A DNA stretch of 64,000 nt from JBECKS01 sp964557005. Its GTDB lineage: Bacteria; Pseudomonadota; Gammaproteobacteria; Pseudomonadales; JBECKS01. Position 1 is the stretch's first letter. Each line of letters opens with the position of its first letter. The notes beneath the pieces are model-generated. The model was not told the origin of the DNA and searched no databases. It saw only the letters and a list, made by a program, of their open reading frames with translations. This document shows, piece after piece, positions 24,908-34,535 of this stretch. The translations under genes were made by a program, and so were the position numbers. The DNA lies in the NCBI GenBank assembly GCA_964557005.1, contig CAZKYI010000005.1:62001-126000 (forward strand), read 5' to 3'.

Positions 24908-26995
24908 ATGTTTAATCATGTAAGAAAAGAAATCCGTTTTGGAAATAATACTGTCGTTCTTGAGACAGGCAAGATTGCACGTCAGGCCACTGGTGCGGTG
25001 ATGGCGAGCATGGGAGATACAACGGTATTGGTGACTGTGGTAGGCAGAAAAGATGTAAAGCCAGGTCAGGATTTTTTCCCGTTGACTGTGAATTATCAGG
25101 AAAAAGCTTACGCAGCAGGAAAAATTCCTGGCGGTTATTTCAAACGTGAAGGCCGTCCTACTGAAAAGGAAACTCTGACCTCACGTTTAATTGATCGCCC
25201 GATTCGTCCTTTGTTTCCCAAAGGATTCATGAACGAAGTACAGGTGATTGCAACGGTGATTTCAGCCGACAAGAAAACCGATCCGGATATTTTATCTCTG
25301 GTGGGTACTTCTGCGGCGCTGGCAATTTCGGGTATTCCTTTTGATGGTCCTCTCGGTGCAGCGCGTGTCGGTTTTATTGATGGTATGTATGTTTTGAACC
25401 CGGGCTATGCAGATTTGGAAAAATCCAATCTGGATCTGGTGGTTGCAGGTACCAAAGATGCGGTATTGATGGTGGAGTCTGAAGCCAAAGAATTGTCAGA
25501 AGACCAAATGTTGGGCGCTGTGTTGTTTGGTCATCAGGAATTTCAGTCAGTCATTCAGGGTATAGAAGCGTTTGCTGCTGAGGCGAGTAAGGAAAAGTGG
25601 AACTGGCAGGCAGCGCCAGACAACACCGCTTTGAAAGATCAGCTTTCATCAAGCTACAAAAACAGAATTACCGAAGCTTATACCATTCGCAACAAGATGG
25701 AGCGTTATGGTGTGCTGGAAGCCTTGCGCAACGAAGCCGTAGCAGCCAATGCAACTGAGGCAAGCGGCCTGAGCGCCGATGAAGTAAAAGCGGCATTGTC
25801 TTCGATTGAGAAAAAAGTAGTGCGTGAAAACGTGCTCAATGGTGCCCCCCGTATTGATGGGCGAGCACATGACAAGGTGCGTGATATTCATACCGAAACC
25901 AATGTGCTTGCCAAAACCCATGGTTCGGCTTTGTTTACACGTGGTGAAACGCAAGCGATTGTGGTTGCCACCTTGGGTAGCCAAAGAGATGCACAGACGA
26001 TTGATGCTCTGGAAGGTAATCATACAGACCCCTTCATGCTGCATTACAACTTCCCGCCTTTTTGTGTGGGTGAAACCTCATTTAATCTGGGCCCCAAGCG
26101 TCGCGAGATTGGTCATGGCCGTTTGGCTCGCCGAGGTGTGCAGGCAGTATTACCGACTCTGGAAGAGTTTCCCTACAGTATTCGTGTGGTGTCTGAAATC
26201 ACGGAATCCAATGGTTCATCTTCAATGGCTTCAGTCTGTGGTTCATCTATGGCCTTGATGGATGCAGGTGTACCGCTTAAAGCCCCCGTTGCCGGTATTG
26301 CGATGGGTCTGGTTAAAGATGGCGATCGCTTTGCAGTGCTTTCAGATATTCTGGGTGATGAAGATCATCTGGGCGATATGGATTTCAAGGTTGCAGGTAC
26401 CGCAGCAGGTATTACCGCACTGCAAATGGACATCAAGATTCAGGGTATTACCGAAGAAATCATGGAAAAAGCGCTGGAGCAAGCCAAGCAGGGCAGAATC
26501 CATATTCTTGGCGAAATGGCGAAGTCGATTTCTGCGCCCAGGGAACAAGTGTCTGATCAGGCACCTACTTACCTCACTATGAATATCAATCCTGAAAAAA
26601 TCAGAGATGTGATTGGTAAAGGGGGTGCGACCATTCGTGCATTGACTGAAGAAACTGGTGCCAGCATCGATCTGGACGACAGCGGTCTGGTGAAAGTGTT
26701 TGGTGAAACCAAAGCGGTTGCAGAAGCTGCGGTAGCCAGAATTTCAGAAATTACTGCAGAGCCGGAAATCGGGAAGGTCTATGAAGGAACTGTAGCACGC
26801 ATTGTTGATTTCGGTGCTTTTGTGACTTTTATGCCTGGGACTGATGGTTTGCTTCATGTTTCACAAATTGCCGATGAGCATGTCGAAAATGTGAGTGACT
26901 ATTTGAGTGAAGGCCAAAAAATCAAGGTTCTGGTTAAAGATGTTGATAATCGTGGCCGTATCAAATTAAGTATGAAGGACGTGAAGGAAGCGTAA
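24908..26995 (+). CDS. pnp: Polyribonucleotide nucleotidyltransferase (PNPase)
   Basis: Phosphorolytic 3'-5' exoribonuclease and degradosome member. The two RNase PH-like domains are separated by a helical domain. Catalytic-core motifs are 'FFPLTVNYQEKAYAAGKIPGGYFKREGRPTEKETL' (in part), 'LHYNFPPFCVGE' and 'SDILGDEDHLGDMDFKVAGT'. The KH domain has 'VIGKGGATIRALTEETGASI' and the S1 domain 'VYEGTVARIVDFGAFVTFMPG'. It has 695 aa and starts after a purine-rich ribosome site. A strong bidirectional terminator follows. Confidence 0.99.
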   Translation: MFNHVRKEIRFGNNTVVLETGKIARQATGAVMASMGDTTVLVTVVGRKDVKPGQDFFPLTVNYQEKAYAAGKIPGGYFKREGRPTEKETLTSRLIDRPIRPLFPKGFMNEVQVIATVISADKKTDPDILSLVGTSAALAISGIPFDGPLGAARVGFIDGMYVLNPGYADLEKSNLDLVVAGTKDAVLMVESEAKELSEDQMLGAVLFGHQEFQSVIQGIEAFAAEASKEKWNWQAAPDNTALKDQLSSSYKNRITEAYTIRNKMERYGVLEALRNEAVAANATEASGLSADEVKAALSSIEKKVVRENVLNGAPRIDGRAHDKVRDIHTETNVLAKTHGSALFTRGETQAIVVATLGSQRDAQTIDALEGNHTDPFMLHYNFPPFCVGETSFNLGPKRREIGHGRLARRGVQAVLPTLEEFPYSIRVVSEITESNGSSSMASVCGSSMALMDAGVPLKAPVAGIAMGLVKDGDRFAVLSDILGDEDHLGDMDFKVAGTAAGITALQMDIKIQGITEEIMEKALEQAKQGRIHILGEMAKSISAPREQVSDQAPTYLTMNINPEKIRDVIGKGGATIRALTEETGASIDLDDSGLVKVFGETKAVAEAAVARISEITAEPEIGKVYEGTVARIVDFGAFVTFMPGTDGLLHVSQIADEHVENVSDYLSEGQKIKVLVKDVDNRGRIKLSMKDVKEA

Positions 26996-27016
26996 TTCTT
27001 TCGTTTCACACAGAAT

Positions 27017-27048
27017 AAAAAAAGGCTTCATTTTGAAGCCTTTTTTTT
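27017..27048. terminator. Bidirectional intrinsic terminator between pnp and the EAL gene
   Basis: A 14-bp perfect stem (27017-27030 with 27034-27047; GGCTTCA/TGAAGCC core) is flanked by A7 on one side and T8 on the other. It can therefore end pnp on the plus strand and the EAL gene on the minus strand. Confidence 0.9.
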
Positions 27049-27053
27049 ATTCG

Positions 27054-29744
27054 TTACGCTTCCGTAGGTGGTTCAGGAATCAAATCCTGTTTAACAATGC
27101 GATGATCACCGACTTCAAAGGGGCAGGATTTTAACCAGGCTAACAAGTCGCTCGCACTGAGTGGGCGAGTCAGATAATAGCCTTGGGCAATATCGCAGCC
27201 CAACTCTCTCAAGGCATTCAAGGTGGCTTCGTTCTCCACACCTTCGGCGACTACACGCAAGCCAAGGTTATGGCTCATATGCAAGGTGGTATCGACAATC
27301 ACCGAATCATCTTTGTAATTCATCATATCCATGATGAAGGATTTATCGATTTTGACTTCATCAAGTGGCAATTTTTTGATGTAGGAAAGCGAGGAATAAC
27401 CTGTTCCAAAATCATCAATCGATATACGGATACCATCATCATGGAGTTTGCCAAGTACTTCCTGAGCATGAGCGGGATCGTACATCATCGCCGTTTCTGT
27501 CAGTTCCAGCATCAGAAAATTCGGTGGCACTTTATGCTTTGCAATCAGGCTGCGCACCCGTGTTTCAAAATTGGCTTCCTGCAAATTCTGGAAGCTCAGA
27601 TTCACGGAAACAGACAGCTCCATTTTCTGGCTAATCAGGAAGGCACATTCAGCCAGAGCTTTATCCAGCACCCATCGTGTGAGTTTGCGTGTCAAACCTG
27701 TTTTTTCAGCCAGTGGAATAAATTCGTCCGGTGGAATAAAACCATGTTCAGGATGTTTCCAGCGCGTCAGTGCTTCTACACCAATCACACGGTTGGCCTC
27801 AATATCCACCTGAGGCTGGAAATACAACAACAGTTCGTCCTGATCAATCGCCTGACTCAGTTCTCCCATCAAGGCAAGGCGACGTGGGCTGTAAGGATCA
27901 AGTTCAGGGGAATACATGGTGAGATGGGTGGCATTTTTATCAGCATTTTCCATCGCCACCAGAGAACGGCGTATCAGCGTGTTTAAATCCTTGCCATGTT
28001 GCGGGTAAAGCGCAACACCAAGCCGTGCTCCAATATCGATGGACATATCACGAAATTCAAAATGCTTTTTCATGGTGCTTAACACACGTTTGGCAGCGAA
28101 CTCAACCTGTTGTTGGGTATCAACTAACAACACGATGGCATAGGTCACGCCTTCAATACTGGTCAGACAATGTTCTTTGGTGTCTGTGTCGATGACCGTC
28201 GAGTTCTCCAGATGCGCAGCAACTTCTGCCAGGCGTTGAGTAACAATTTTTAATAATTCATCGCCATTTTGATGTCCAAGGGTATTGTTGATTTCGTGGA
28301 AGTGGCTCAGGTTGATGAGCACCATCGCAATCGATTGCTGATAAATTTCTGCTTCACGAATGATTTCAGGCATGCGTTTTTGTAAGGCAAGGCGATTAGG
28401 CAAACCTGTCAAACCATCATGCAGGGCGCGGCTGAGCATTTCATCTTCAGCGCGACGTGAGGCAATAATACTCTGGTGCTGTTTGCCCAATTCAATGTAT
28501 CTGACTTTGTTGTCGTTATGTGTGCGACCAATCAAACCCAGAGACAGTAATAACAGGTGAATTGCAAAGGCGATATGGAATGAGAAATATCCCAGTATCG
28601 GGAAAGGAAACAGGTCATAACTGTTGGCGGTATAAATCGCTAAACCGACAGGCAAACACAGCAAGGCAAGAAAATATAAACGTGCAGGGTGATGTCCGTT
28701 GGCTTGCCAGCTTTTTACAACAGCAGTCACAGTCAGAAAATAAATTACGCCTGATAAAGCAAAGAAATACCAGCTAATGGCACTGGCTTCAAATACAAAC
28801 GGGCTTAAAGCCAGAATGGCGCTCACAGGAAGTGAACCTAACAATAACTTGTTGATGACGGGCGAATGTTTTTTGGTATCGAGCAGGGAAAGACAAAACA
28901 ACCCGCCCCATAACAAGGCACCTGCACCAGATGAAAGGGCAATTTTCATCGAATTATCAGGCAGGAAACTCCACAAGCGGATGCTGCCCAAACCACTCAG
29001 GCTCAACATGAATGTTGCAACCGCTGTGAGATAAAGCAGGAAGAAGGAATAGCTGATGTCGCCCACCGAGATATTCAAAAACAGGTTGTAAGCAAGCAGC
29101 AGCAACAGCACGCCATAAAACACGCCAACAATGTAGGAAATCAGGCTGTTGCTCTCCTCAATGTAATCAAGATTCCAGATGTAGGCAGACAGTACGGTGT
29201 CCTGTGAAGGTTGAATATGGAAATACACCACATTGTTTTCGTCTTTGAACACGGAAATGGGGTAGGCAGCACTGTTAAAACGTCTACCTTTCAAAATACT
29301 GAAAGATTGATCTTCCTGTTCATTCAGGTAGAAATTTCCACTTTGATCTCTGGAATAGACATGTATTTCTTCGGTGCTGTTTTGAACAAATAATTCCAGC
29401 AACCATTCTTTCTGTTTGCTGTGTGGCGAGCTTTCCAGTTCAAGCTTGAACCAGTGATGTGTATCGGCTTTGAGTGAAATGGCTCTTCGGTTATTGGGTT
29501 TAAAAACATCTGCAGGTAATTTTTCCAGCGCTGTGAGTGACAGCACCTCACCGGTTTCAAAACTCTGGATATGCTGATTGATTGAGAGCGAGGAAATCGC
29601 ATCATCAAGCGTGAAACTTGCCAACGAGCGGGCATGGAGGGTGAAATTGAAAGAGAAAAACACAAAAAAAGCAGTGCACAGCATAACAGCCACATGCACC
29701 GATTTGTTTTTAAGCGAAGATGTCAAGTGTATGAGTGGGAGCAA
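27054..29744 (-). CDS. 7TM-DISM sensor with degenerate GGDEF and intact EAL domain (c-di-GMP phosphodiesterase)
   Basis: Predicted inner-membrane c-di-GMP signalling protein of 896 aa. A signal-like segment is followed by a periplasmic 7TMR-DISM extracellular domain (about 55-190), seven membrane helices (about 200-400), GGDEF (about 430-600) and EAL (about 625-870). The GGDEF signature is replaced by 'IEGVTYAIVLL' and the metal Asp by Asn ('LINLSHFHEINNTLGH'), so cyclase activity is unlikely. EAL residues are all present: 'GVEALTRW', 'SVNLSFQNL', 'LELTET', 'DDFGTGYSSL', 'VKIDKSF', 'AEGVEN' and 'AQGYYLTRP'. The TTG at 29744 is preceded by AGGA. An ATG at 29684 is an alternative start. It lies 92 nt downstream of the HD-GYP gene on the same strand. 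Confidence 0.92.
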   Translation of the reverse strand: MLPLIHLTSSLKNKSVHVAVMLCTAFFVFFSFNFTLHARSLASFTLDDAISSLSINQHIQSFETGEVLSLTALEKLPADVFKPNNRRAISLKADTHHWFKLELESSPHSKQKEWLLELFVQNSTEEIHVYSRDQSGNFYLNEQEDQSFSILKGRRFNSAAYPISVFKDENNVVYFHIQPSQDTVLSAYIWNLDYIEESNSLISYIVGVFYGVLLLLLAYNLFLNISVGDISYSFFLLYLTAVATFMLSLSGLGSIRLWSFLPDNSMKIALSSGAGALLWGGLFCLSLLDTKKHSPVINKLLLGSLPVSAILALSPFVFEASAISWYFFALSGVIYFLTVTAVVKSWQANGHHPARLYFLALLCLPVGLAIYTANSYDLFPFPILGYFSFHIAFAIHLLLLSLGLIGRTHNDNKVRYIELGKQHQSIIASRRAEDEMLSRALHDGLTGLPNRLALQKRMPEIIREAEIYQQSIAMVLINLSHFHEINNTLGHQNGDELLKIVTQRLAEVAAHLENSTVIDTDTKEHCLTSIEGVTYAIVLLVDTQQQVEFAAKRVLSTMKKHFEFRDMSIDIGARLGVALYPQHGKDLNTLIRRSLVAMENADKNATHLTMYSPELDPYSPRRLALMGELSQAIDQDELLLYFQPQVDIEANRVIGVEALTRWKHPEHGFIPPDEFIPLAEKTGLTRKLTRWVLDKALAECAFLISQKMELSVSVNLSFQNLQEANFETRVRSLIAKHKVPPNFLMLELTETAMMYDPAHAQEVLGKLHDDGIRISIDDFGTGYSSLSYIKKLPLDEVKIDKSFIMDMMNYKDDSVIVDTTLHMSHNLGLRVVAEGVENEATLNALRELGCDIAQGYYLTRPLSASDLLAWLKSCPFEVGDHRIVKQDLIPEPPTEA

Positions 29745-29836
29745 GTTTTTTTCCTACAGTTGGAATAACAGTACATCTAGTTGTTTTTATCGACTGCGAG
29801 AGCGTCCAACTGCTCATAAACCATCTGTTATCGATA

Positions 29837-31174
29837 CTAGCCTTTCGCCGAGAACAGACTTTTAAGACTCCAGGAAGATTTTTCAGGTGAATCTTTAGAA
29901 GCTGAAAAACCTTGCGTTAGTATTTCTATATCCAGTTCTATGCCTGCATCAATCAGGCTTTTACGAATACTGCTTTGTGCTGAACCTGACTGGGTTTGTG
30001 AGCGCTGATACAAATCAACAATGGTTTTCTTGTGAACCACTTTTCCATCCTTGTCGCGCAAAATCATCACTTTGGGTAACAATTTTCGTTCAGGATTCTG
30101 TGCAATCACAATACCGATTTCATCGCTGTTTAATTCAACCAGCGTTCCAGCAGGGTAAATGCCCACTGCTTTGATAAATTCTTCTACCAGCTGTTCGTTG
30201 AAAGCACCGTTGCGCATTTTGTAAATACGCGAAGCACCTTCGGCGGGTGTCATTTGCGAATCCTGCGCCCTGACACTGGTGATTCTGTCGAATTCATCGA
30301 CCAGACCTGCAATTTGCCCAAGGATTGGAATCTGATTACCCGATAAACCAAAAGGATAACCTGAGCCATCAAGGCGCTCATGGTGCGCTTCAATAATCGG
30401 GATAATATCCTCAGGTACATTGTCGGATTCGCTGAGAATCTCCAGCGACAGCGCAATGTGCGAGGCATATTCGGGAATATCTTCAAGTTCCAGTTTTTTG
30501 GCCAACAACAACGCATCTTCGGGCAGGCGGGTAATACCAATATCACACAACAACACGCCGAGCGTGAGAATTTCAATATCTTCCTGTTTCATGCCAAGGT
30601 GCACACCAAAGGAAGCTGCAAGCACTGCGGCGCGAATGGCATGGCTATAGGTGGCATCATGGCTGGCTTTCATTTTGCTTAGCCAGACCAGCGCATCAGG
30701 ATTACGGATAACCGATTCAGTAATTTGTTTAACTGCACGTTTCGATGCGGTCGCATCAAATTTTTGTTCGTGCTTGAGTGACTGGAGCGATTCCTCAAAA
30801 GCACTTTCAATTTCAGTGTAGATTTTTTCACCCTTGGAAAGCTCGCTCTCCAAAGTCTGGTGATTGGTGTACTTAACCGATTTGAGTTTAACGGGTCGTC
30901 GTTTTATTTGTGATGCCGCGCTTTGAGGTGCCTGTTTCTTTTGCTGGGTTGGTGCTGAAGTTGCACGACGGGTGTTTTCATCAGGCGCACTGCCTTTTTC
31001 AACATCAATGAAAACGAACTTGCAGAAATTCTGAACTTTCTTTATGTCGCTGTAATCGCGAATGTGAAATCCCTGTAAAGGGAAGGGCGTATCTACCCAG
31101 GGACGATCCAGTTCGGACACATACATTCCGACTTCCAGGTCACCCGCATTGATTTTGATGAGCGATAAAGACAT
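29837..31174 (-). CDS. DUF3391 plus HD-GYP domain protein with His-to-Cys change in the HD motif
   Basis: HD-GYP domains hydrolyse c-di-GMP. I start at ATG 31174, so that the DUF3391 domain opens 'IKINAGDLEVGMYVSELDRPW'; the upstream in-frame codons overlap the promoter. The 445-aa protein has DUF3391 (1-130), a linker, and HD-GYP (about 160-340). The GYP motif 'HHERLDGSGYPFG' is at 264-276. The HD motif reads Cys210-Asp211 in 'LLCDIGI' instead of LLHDIGK, so both the metal His and the following Lys are lost. Activity is therefore doubtful; a binding or regulatory role is possible. No membrane segment is seen. Confidence 0.9.
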   Translation of the reverse strand: MSLSLIKINAGDLEVGMYVSELDRPWVDTPFPLQGFHIRDYSDIKKVQNFCKFVFIDVEKGSAPDENTRRATSAPTQQKKQAPQSAASQIKRRPVKLKSVKYTNHQTLESELSKGEKIYTEIESAFEESLQSLKHEQKFDATASKRAVKQITESVIRNPDALVWLSKMKASHDATYSHAIRAAVLAASFGVHLGMKQEDIEILTLGVLLCDIGITRLPEDALLLAKKLELEDIPEYASHIALSLEILSESDNVPEDIIPIIEAHHERLDGSGYPFGLSGNQIPILGQIAGLVDEFDRITSVRAQDSQMTPAEGASRIYKMRNGAFNEQLVEEFIKAVGIYPAGTLVELNSDEIGIVIAQNPERKLLPKVMILRDKDGKVVHKKTIVDLYQRSQTQSGSAQSSIRKSLIDAGIELDIEILTQGFSASKDSPEKSSWSLKSLFSAKG

Positions 31175-31192
31175 GCAATGACACTCTGATAC

Positions 31193-31222
31193 ATTAAATT
31201 GCCTAGAATGTATGGATGTCAC
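31193..31222 (-). promoter_or_regulatory. Sigma-70 promoter and dyad for the HD-GYP gene
   Basis: On the minus strand GTGACA (31217-31222), 18 nt, then TTTAAT (31193-31198), each five of six to consensus. A perfect 7-bp inverted repeat, AATGTAT/ATACATT (31189-31195 and 31207-31213), overlaps it and may be an operator. The leader would be only about 12 nt. The rest of the 302-bp gap to dinG (31223-31476) shows no gene; I could not place a convincing dinG promoter there. Confidence 0.45.
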
Positions 31223-31476
31223 TACTACAGATGCTACAAATCAGGACATGCCCATACGTGATTCCAAAACCCTCTCGATACATACACCAATCGACCAGCG
31301 TCTTTCCGTATGACGATTTCATTCTAGTCAAAATAAATGCCCAATTCGAGACATTTAGCTGATATTTTTTCAGAGTTCTGCACCGATTGCTGATATTGGC
31401 AGCACCCGTGAACAGGCGATTTTGCATGCCTTACCTGTGCTAAGATGCCTCCCTTTTTTCAGGTGCAGTCCTTTCC

Positions 31477-33648
31477 ATGCTTTCCCCCGAACTACAGGCG
31501 CAAATACAGACTTATTTTAAAGAATGTGTGAAGGCCAGAAATCTCAGTCTCAGGCATGGGCAGAGGGTGATGATTGCCGAGGTGGCGAAATGCTTTGCCA
31601 CCAGCATCCATGCTGATTTGCAGGATAAGCCCAAAGGCAATATCTGTGTGGTTGAGGCGGGCACGGGTACAGGTAAAACACTGGCTTACACGCTGGGTGC
31701 CTTGCCTGTAGCGATGGAGTATGAAAAAGCACTGGTGATTTCTACCGCCACGGTTGCCTTGCAGGAGCAGTTGATTTCCAAGGATTTACCCGAACTCAGA
31801 CAGCATAGTTCGCTGGATTTTCAGTTCGCGCTGGTGAAGGGGCGCGCCCGTTATGTGTGCCTGTCGAAATTATTGCTGTGGGAAAAACACGACAGCGGCA
31901 CTACCAATCTGTTTCTGGAAGACATGTTACTGGAAGATGTGACTACCGCCACCGCTGAGGACATCACACTGTACCGTGCCATGATTCAGGCGCTGGATGA
32001 TAACCAATGGGACGGCGAGCGTGACCACTGGCCGATTGAAATCAAACATAAAAGCTGGTCGGTAGTGATGGCGAATCGGCAGGACTGCAATGGCAAGAAA
32101 TGCCCGCATTACAGCCAGTGCAGTTTCTTTGAGGCACGTAAAACCATCGCCGAAGCCGATGTGATTGTCACCAATCACGATTTGGTGATGGCCGATTTAC
32201 TGCAAGGGGAATCCAGCATTCTGCCACCAGTGGAAGATGCCTTTTATATTTTTGATGAAGCACATCACCTGCCAGACAAGGCACTTTCCCACCATGCGGC
32301 AAACTTTCGCGTGCGTTCCAGCCAGACCTGGTTACTGCGCTCACAAAGCATGCTCGATAAACTGGTAAACGAAGATGCGCTGGCATGCTTGCCACAAGGT
32401 GATGTGCACAGGGTGCAAGATGCGGTGATTCATACGCAGGAGCAAATCGACGAGCTGTACCAGATGGTGCAAGCGATTTATGACGAGCATCTGGCCAGCC
32501 AGCAGGGCAATGCAAGGAATCGTATGAATGTGGCTTATCTTGATGATTCGCGTTATATCCGCTTTGAACACGGGATTATCCCTGAGCACTTGCGAGAAAA
32601 AGCGCTGTATATGCAGCAATGCTTTACCAAACTGGCGGTGAACAGCGCCCAGTTACTGGAAACACTCAAGACGCAACTGGAAGGTGAAGATTCCGAGCTG
32701 GCACGGGTGTATTTGAGTGGTGTGGCCAATGTGCTGGAAAGAGCCGAAGCCAGCGCACATCTGTTTGCGACCTATGCAAAAAAAGACACGCATGGCCAAA
32801 TTGGAAAAATGCCTCTGGCCAAGTGGATTAGATTGCAGGAATTTGGCGATATGCAGGATTTTATGCTGTCAGCCAGCCCCGTCCACGCCAGTGAAGTGCT
32901 TCATTCGTTATTGTGGGAGCGGTGTCTGGGGGTGTTACTTACCTCGGCGACGCTCACTGCGCTGGGCAGTTTTGACTACTTTATTGAGCGTAGTGGTTTA
33001 CCTGAACGTGCGACTTATTTTCGCATTGCCAGCCCGTTTAATTATCACAGTGCCGCCACGCTGGTGTTGCCTGAGTTTGCATCAGAACCCAATGATGGCA
33101 ATGCCTATATTCTTGAAGTGGCGCGGTTTATTGAAAAGTGGCAGCCGCTGAGCATGGGCAGTCTGGTGCTGTTTTCTTCATGGGCGCAAATGAATGAAGT
33201 GAGTGATTTTATTGATGCCAGATTTCATAAAAGCATTTTGAAACAGGGCGAAAGCTCGAAAGAGGAAATCATGCGTTTGCACAGGGAAGCCATCGACCAG
33301 CATCGCCACAGCATGATTTTTGGTTTGGCCAGTTTTGCGGAAGGCATTGATTTACCCGGTGATTACCTGAGCCATGTGATTATTTGCAAGATTCCTTTTT
33401 CAGTGCCGACTGACCCAATGGCAGAAGCCTTGTCGGAATGGGTGAGTCATCAGGGCAAGAATCCGTTTACCACCGTTTCGGTGCCAGAGGCTTCACTGAA
33501 ATTGATTCAGGCTTGCGGGCGTTTGTTACGCTCTGAAAGCGATAGCGGTAGAATCTCGATTCTGGATAAACGTCTGCGTACCAAATTCTATGGCAAGCAA
33601 CTGCTGAGTGCCTTGCCGCCGTATAAAGTGCAAATTGGAGATAACTGA
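31477..33648 (+). CDS. dinG: DinG-family ATP-dependent DNA helicase (iron-sulfur, XPD-like)
   Basis: 5'-3' SF2 helicase that unwinds R-loops and damaged or structured DNA. The 723-aa protein has Walker A 'VEAGTGTGKTLAYTLG', a four-Cys cluster ('RYVCLSK' then 'DCNGKKCPHYSQC') that would hold a 4Fe-4S cluster, DEAH box 'IFDEAHHLPD', 'TSATLTALG' and motif VI 'QACGRLLRSESDSG'. Its length fits DinG rather than YoaA. No LexA box is visible upstream, unlike E. coli dinG. A metallo-hydrolase starts 5 nt after the stop. Confidence 0.93.
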   Translation: MLSPELQAQIQTYFKECVKARNLSLRHGQRVMIAEVAKCFATSIHADLQDKPKGNICVVEAGTGTGKTLAYTLGALPVAMEYEKALVISTATVALQEQLISKDLPELRQHSSLDFQFALVKGRARYVCLSKLLLWEKHDSGTTNLFLEDMLLEDVTTATAEDITLYRAMIQALDDNQWDGERDHWPIEIKHKSWSVVMANRQDCNGKKCPHYSQCSFFEARKTIAEADVIVTNHDLVMADLLQGESSILPPVEDAFYIFDEAHHLPDKALSHHAANFRVRSSQTWLLRSQSMLDKLVNEDALACLPQGDVHRVQDAVIHTQEQIDELYQMVQAIYDEHLASQQGNARNRMNVAYLDDSRYIRFEHGIIPEHLREKALYMQQCFTKLAVNSAQLLETLKTQLEGEDSELARVYLSGVANVLERAEASAHLFATYAKKDTHGQIGKMPLAKWIRLQEFGDMQDFMLSASPVHASEVLHSLLWERCLGVLLTSATLTALGSFDYFIERSGLPERATYFRIASPFNYHSAATLVLPEFASEPNDGNAYILEVARFIEKWQPLSMGSLVLFSSWAQMNEVSDFIDARFHKSILKQGESSKEEIMRLHREAIDQHRHSMIFGLASFAEGIDLPGDYLSHVIICKIPFSVPTDPMAEALSEWVSHQGKNPFTTVSVPEASLKLIQACGRLLRSESDSGRISILDKRLRTKFYGKQLLSALPPYKVQIGDN

Positions 33649-33653
33649 CTTTC

Positions 33654-34520
33654 ATGTCCGATGTAGCTAACAGCTTGCTCAATGAGGATTTGACCCCGGG
33701 AAAGGCGGTGCAAATCAGTGAATACATTACACGCATCGTGGCAGATAACGGCAGCGTGATGACAGGTGCAGGCACTAACAGCTACCTCATTGGGAAAGAA
33801 AAACTGGCATTGATTGACCCAGGCCCCATTTCTGAAAATCATTGCAAGCAGATTATTGCAGCAGCACAAGGCAGGGAAATCAGCCATATTTTGCTCACGC
33901 ATACGCATAGTGATCATTCACCCGGCACGCCTATGCTGCAACAAATGACCAAGGCCAAAGTCGCCTTGTTTCCTGAACCCGCAGGCAAACCTTTTAATGA
34001 CAAACCTGTCACAGCCGACAATCCTTTGCGGCATGAAGATGTGCTGAAAGATTTTTCACCAGCGATTCAGGCAATTCACACACCTGGCCATGCTTCCAAT
34101 CATTTATGTTTTTATCTCGCACAGGAAAAAGTGTTGTTCACGGGTGATCATCTGATGAATGGTTCAACCGTCGTGATTGCTTCGCCCGATGGCAACATGA
34201 CGCACTATCTCGATTCACTCGCTTTGCTCAAACGCTACGATATTGACTGGCTTGCACCCGGTCATGGTGTGGTGATGGACAAGCCCTTTGAAGTGGTTGA
34301 TCACACCATTGCCCATCGTTTGAAGCGTGAGCAAAAAGTGCTGCAAGCAGTTGAACAATTACAGCAGGCAAATATCGATGAGGTCTTGAAACTGGCTTAT
34401 GCAGATACACCTTCTTTTCTGCATGGCTTGGCAAAAATGTCCCTGCTGGCGCATCTTGAAAAATTACAACGCGAACAAAAAATCCATTGCGACAACACGC
34501 TCTGGAAATCTCTATCTTAA
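33654..34520 (+). CDS. Metallo-beta-lactamase-fold hydrolase
   Basis: The 288-aa cytoplasmic protein has the full MBL metal set: 'THTHSDHSPG' (HxHxDH), 'IHTPGHASNHL', 'FTGDHLM' and 'LAPGHGVVM'. The C-terminal helical domain ('HRLKREQKVLQAVEQL') resembles LACTB2/glyoxalase II-like members of the family, some of which are nucleases or thioesterases. The substrate is not deducible. It follows dinG by 5 nt and precedes the M16 protease by 15 nt, suggesting one operon. Confidence 0.85.
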   Translation: MSDVANSLLNEDLTPGKAVQISEYITRIVADNGSVMTGAGTNSYLIGKEKLALIDPGPISENHCKQIIAAAQGREISHILLTHTHSDHSPGTPMLQQMTKAKVALFPEPAGKPFNDKPVTADNPLRHEDVLKDFSPAIQAIHTPGHASNHLCFYLAQEKVLFTGDHLMNGSTVVIASPDGNMTHYLDSLALLKRYDIDWLAPGHGVVMDKPFEVVDHTIAHRLKREQKVLQAVEQLQQANIDEVLKLAYADTPSFLHGLAKMSLLAHLEKLQREQKIHCDNTLWKSLS

Positions 34521-34535
34521 AAACAGGCAGTTATT

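Noticed and set aside
27183..27986. 267-aa plus-strand frame opposite the EAL gene
   Set aside because: Antisense to well-conserved EAL motifs; no ribosome site.
31380..31476. LexA box upstream of dinG
   Set aside because: Only CTG/CAG fragments with wrong spacing are present; no CTGT-N8-ACAG, although E. coli dinG is SOS-regulated.
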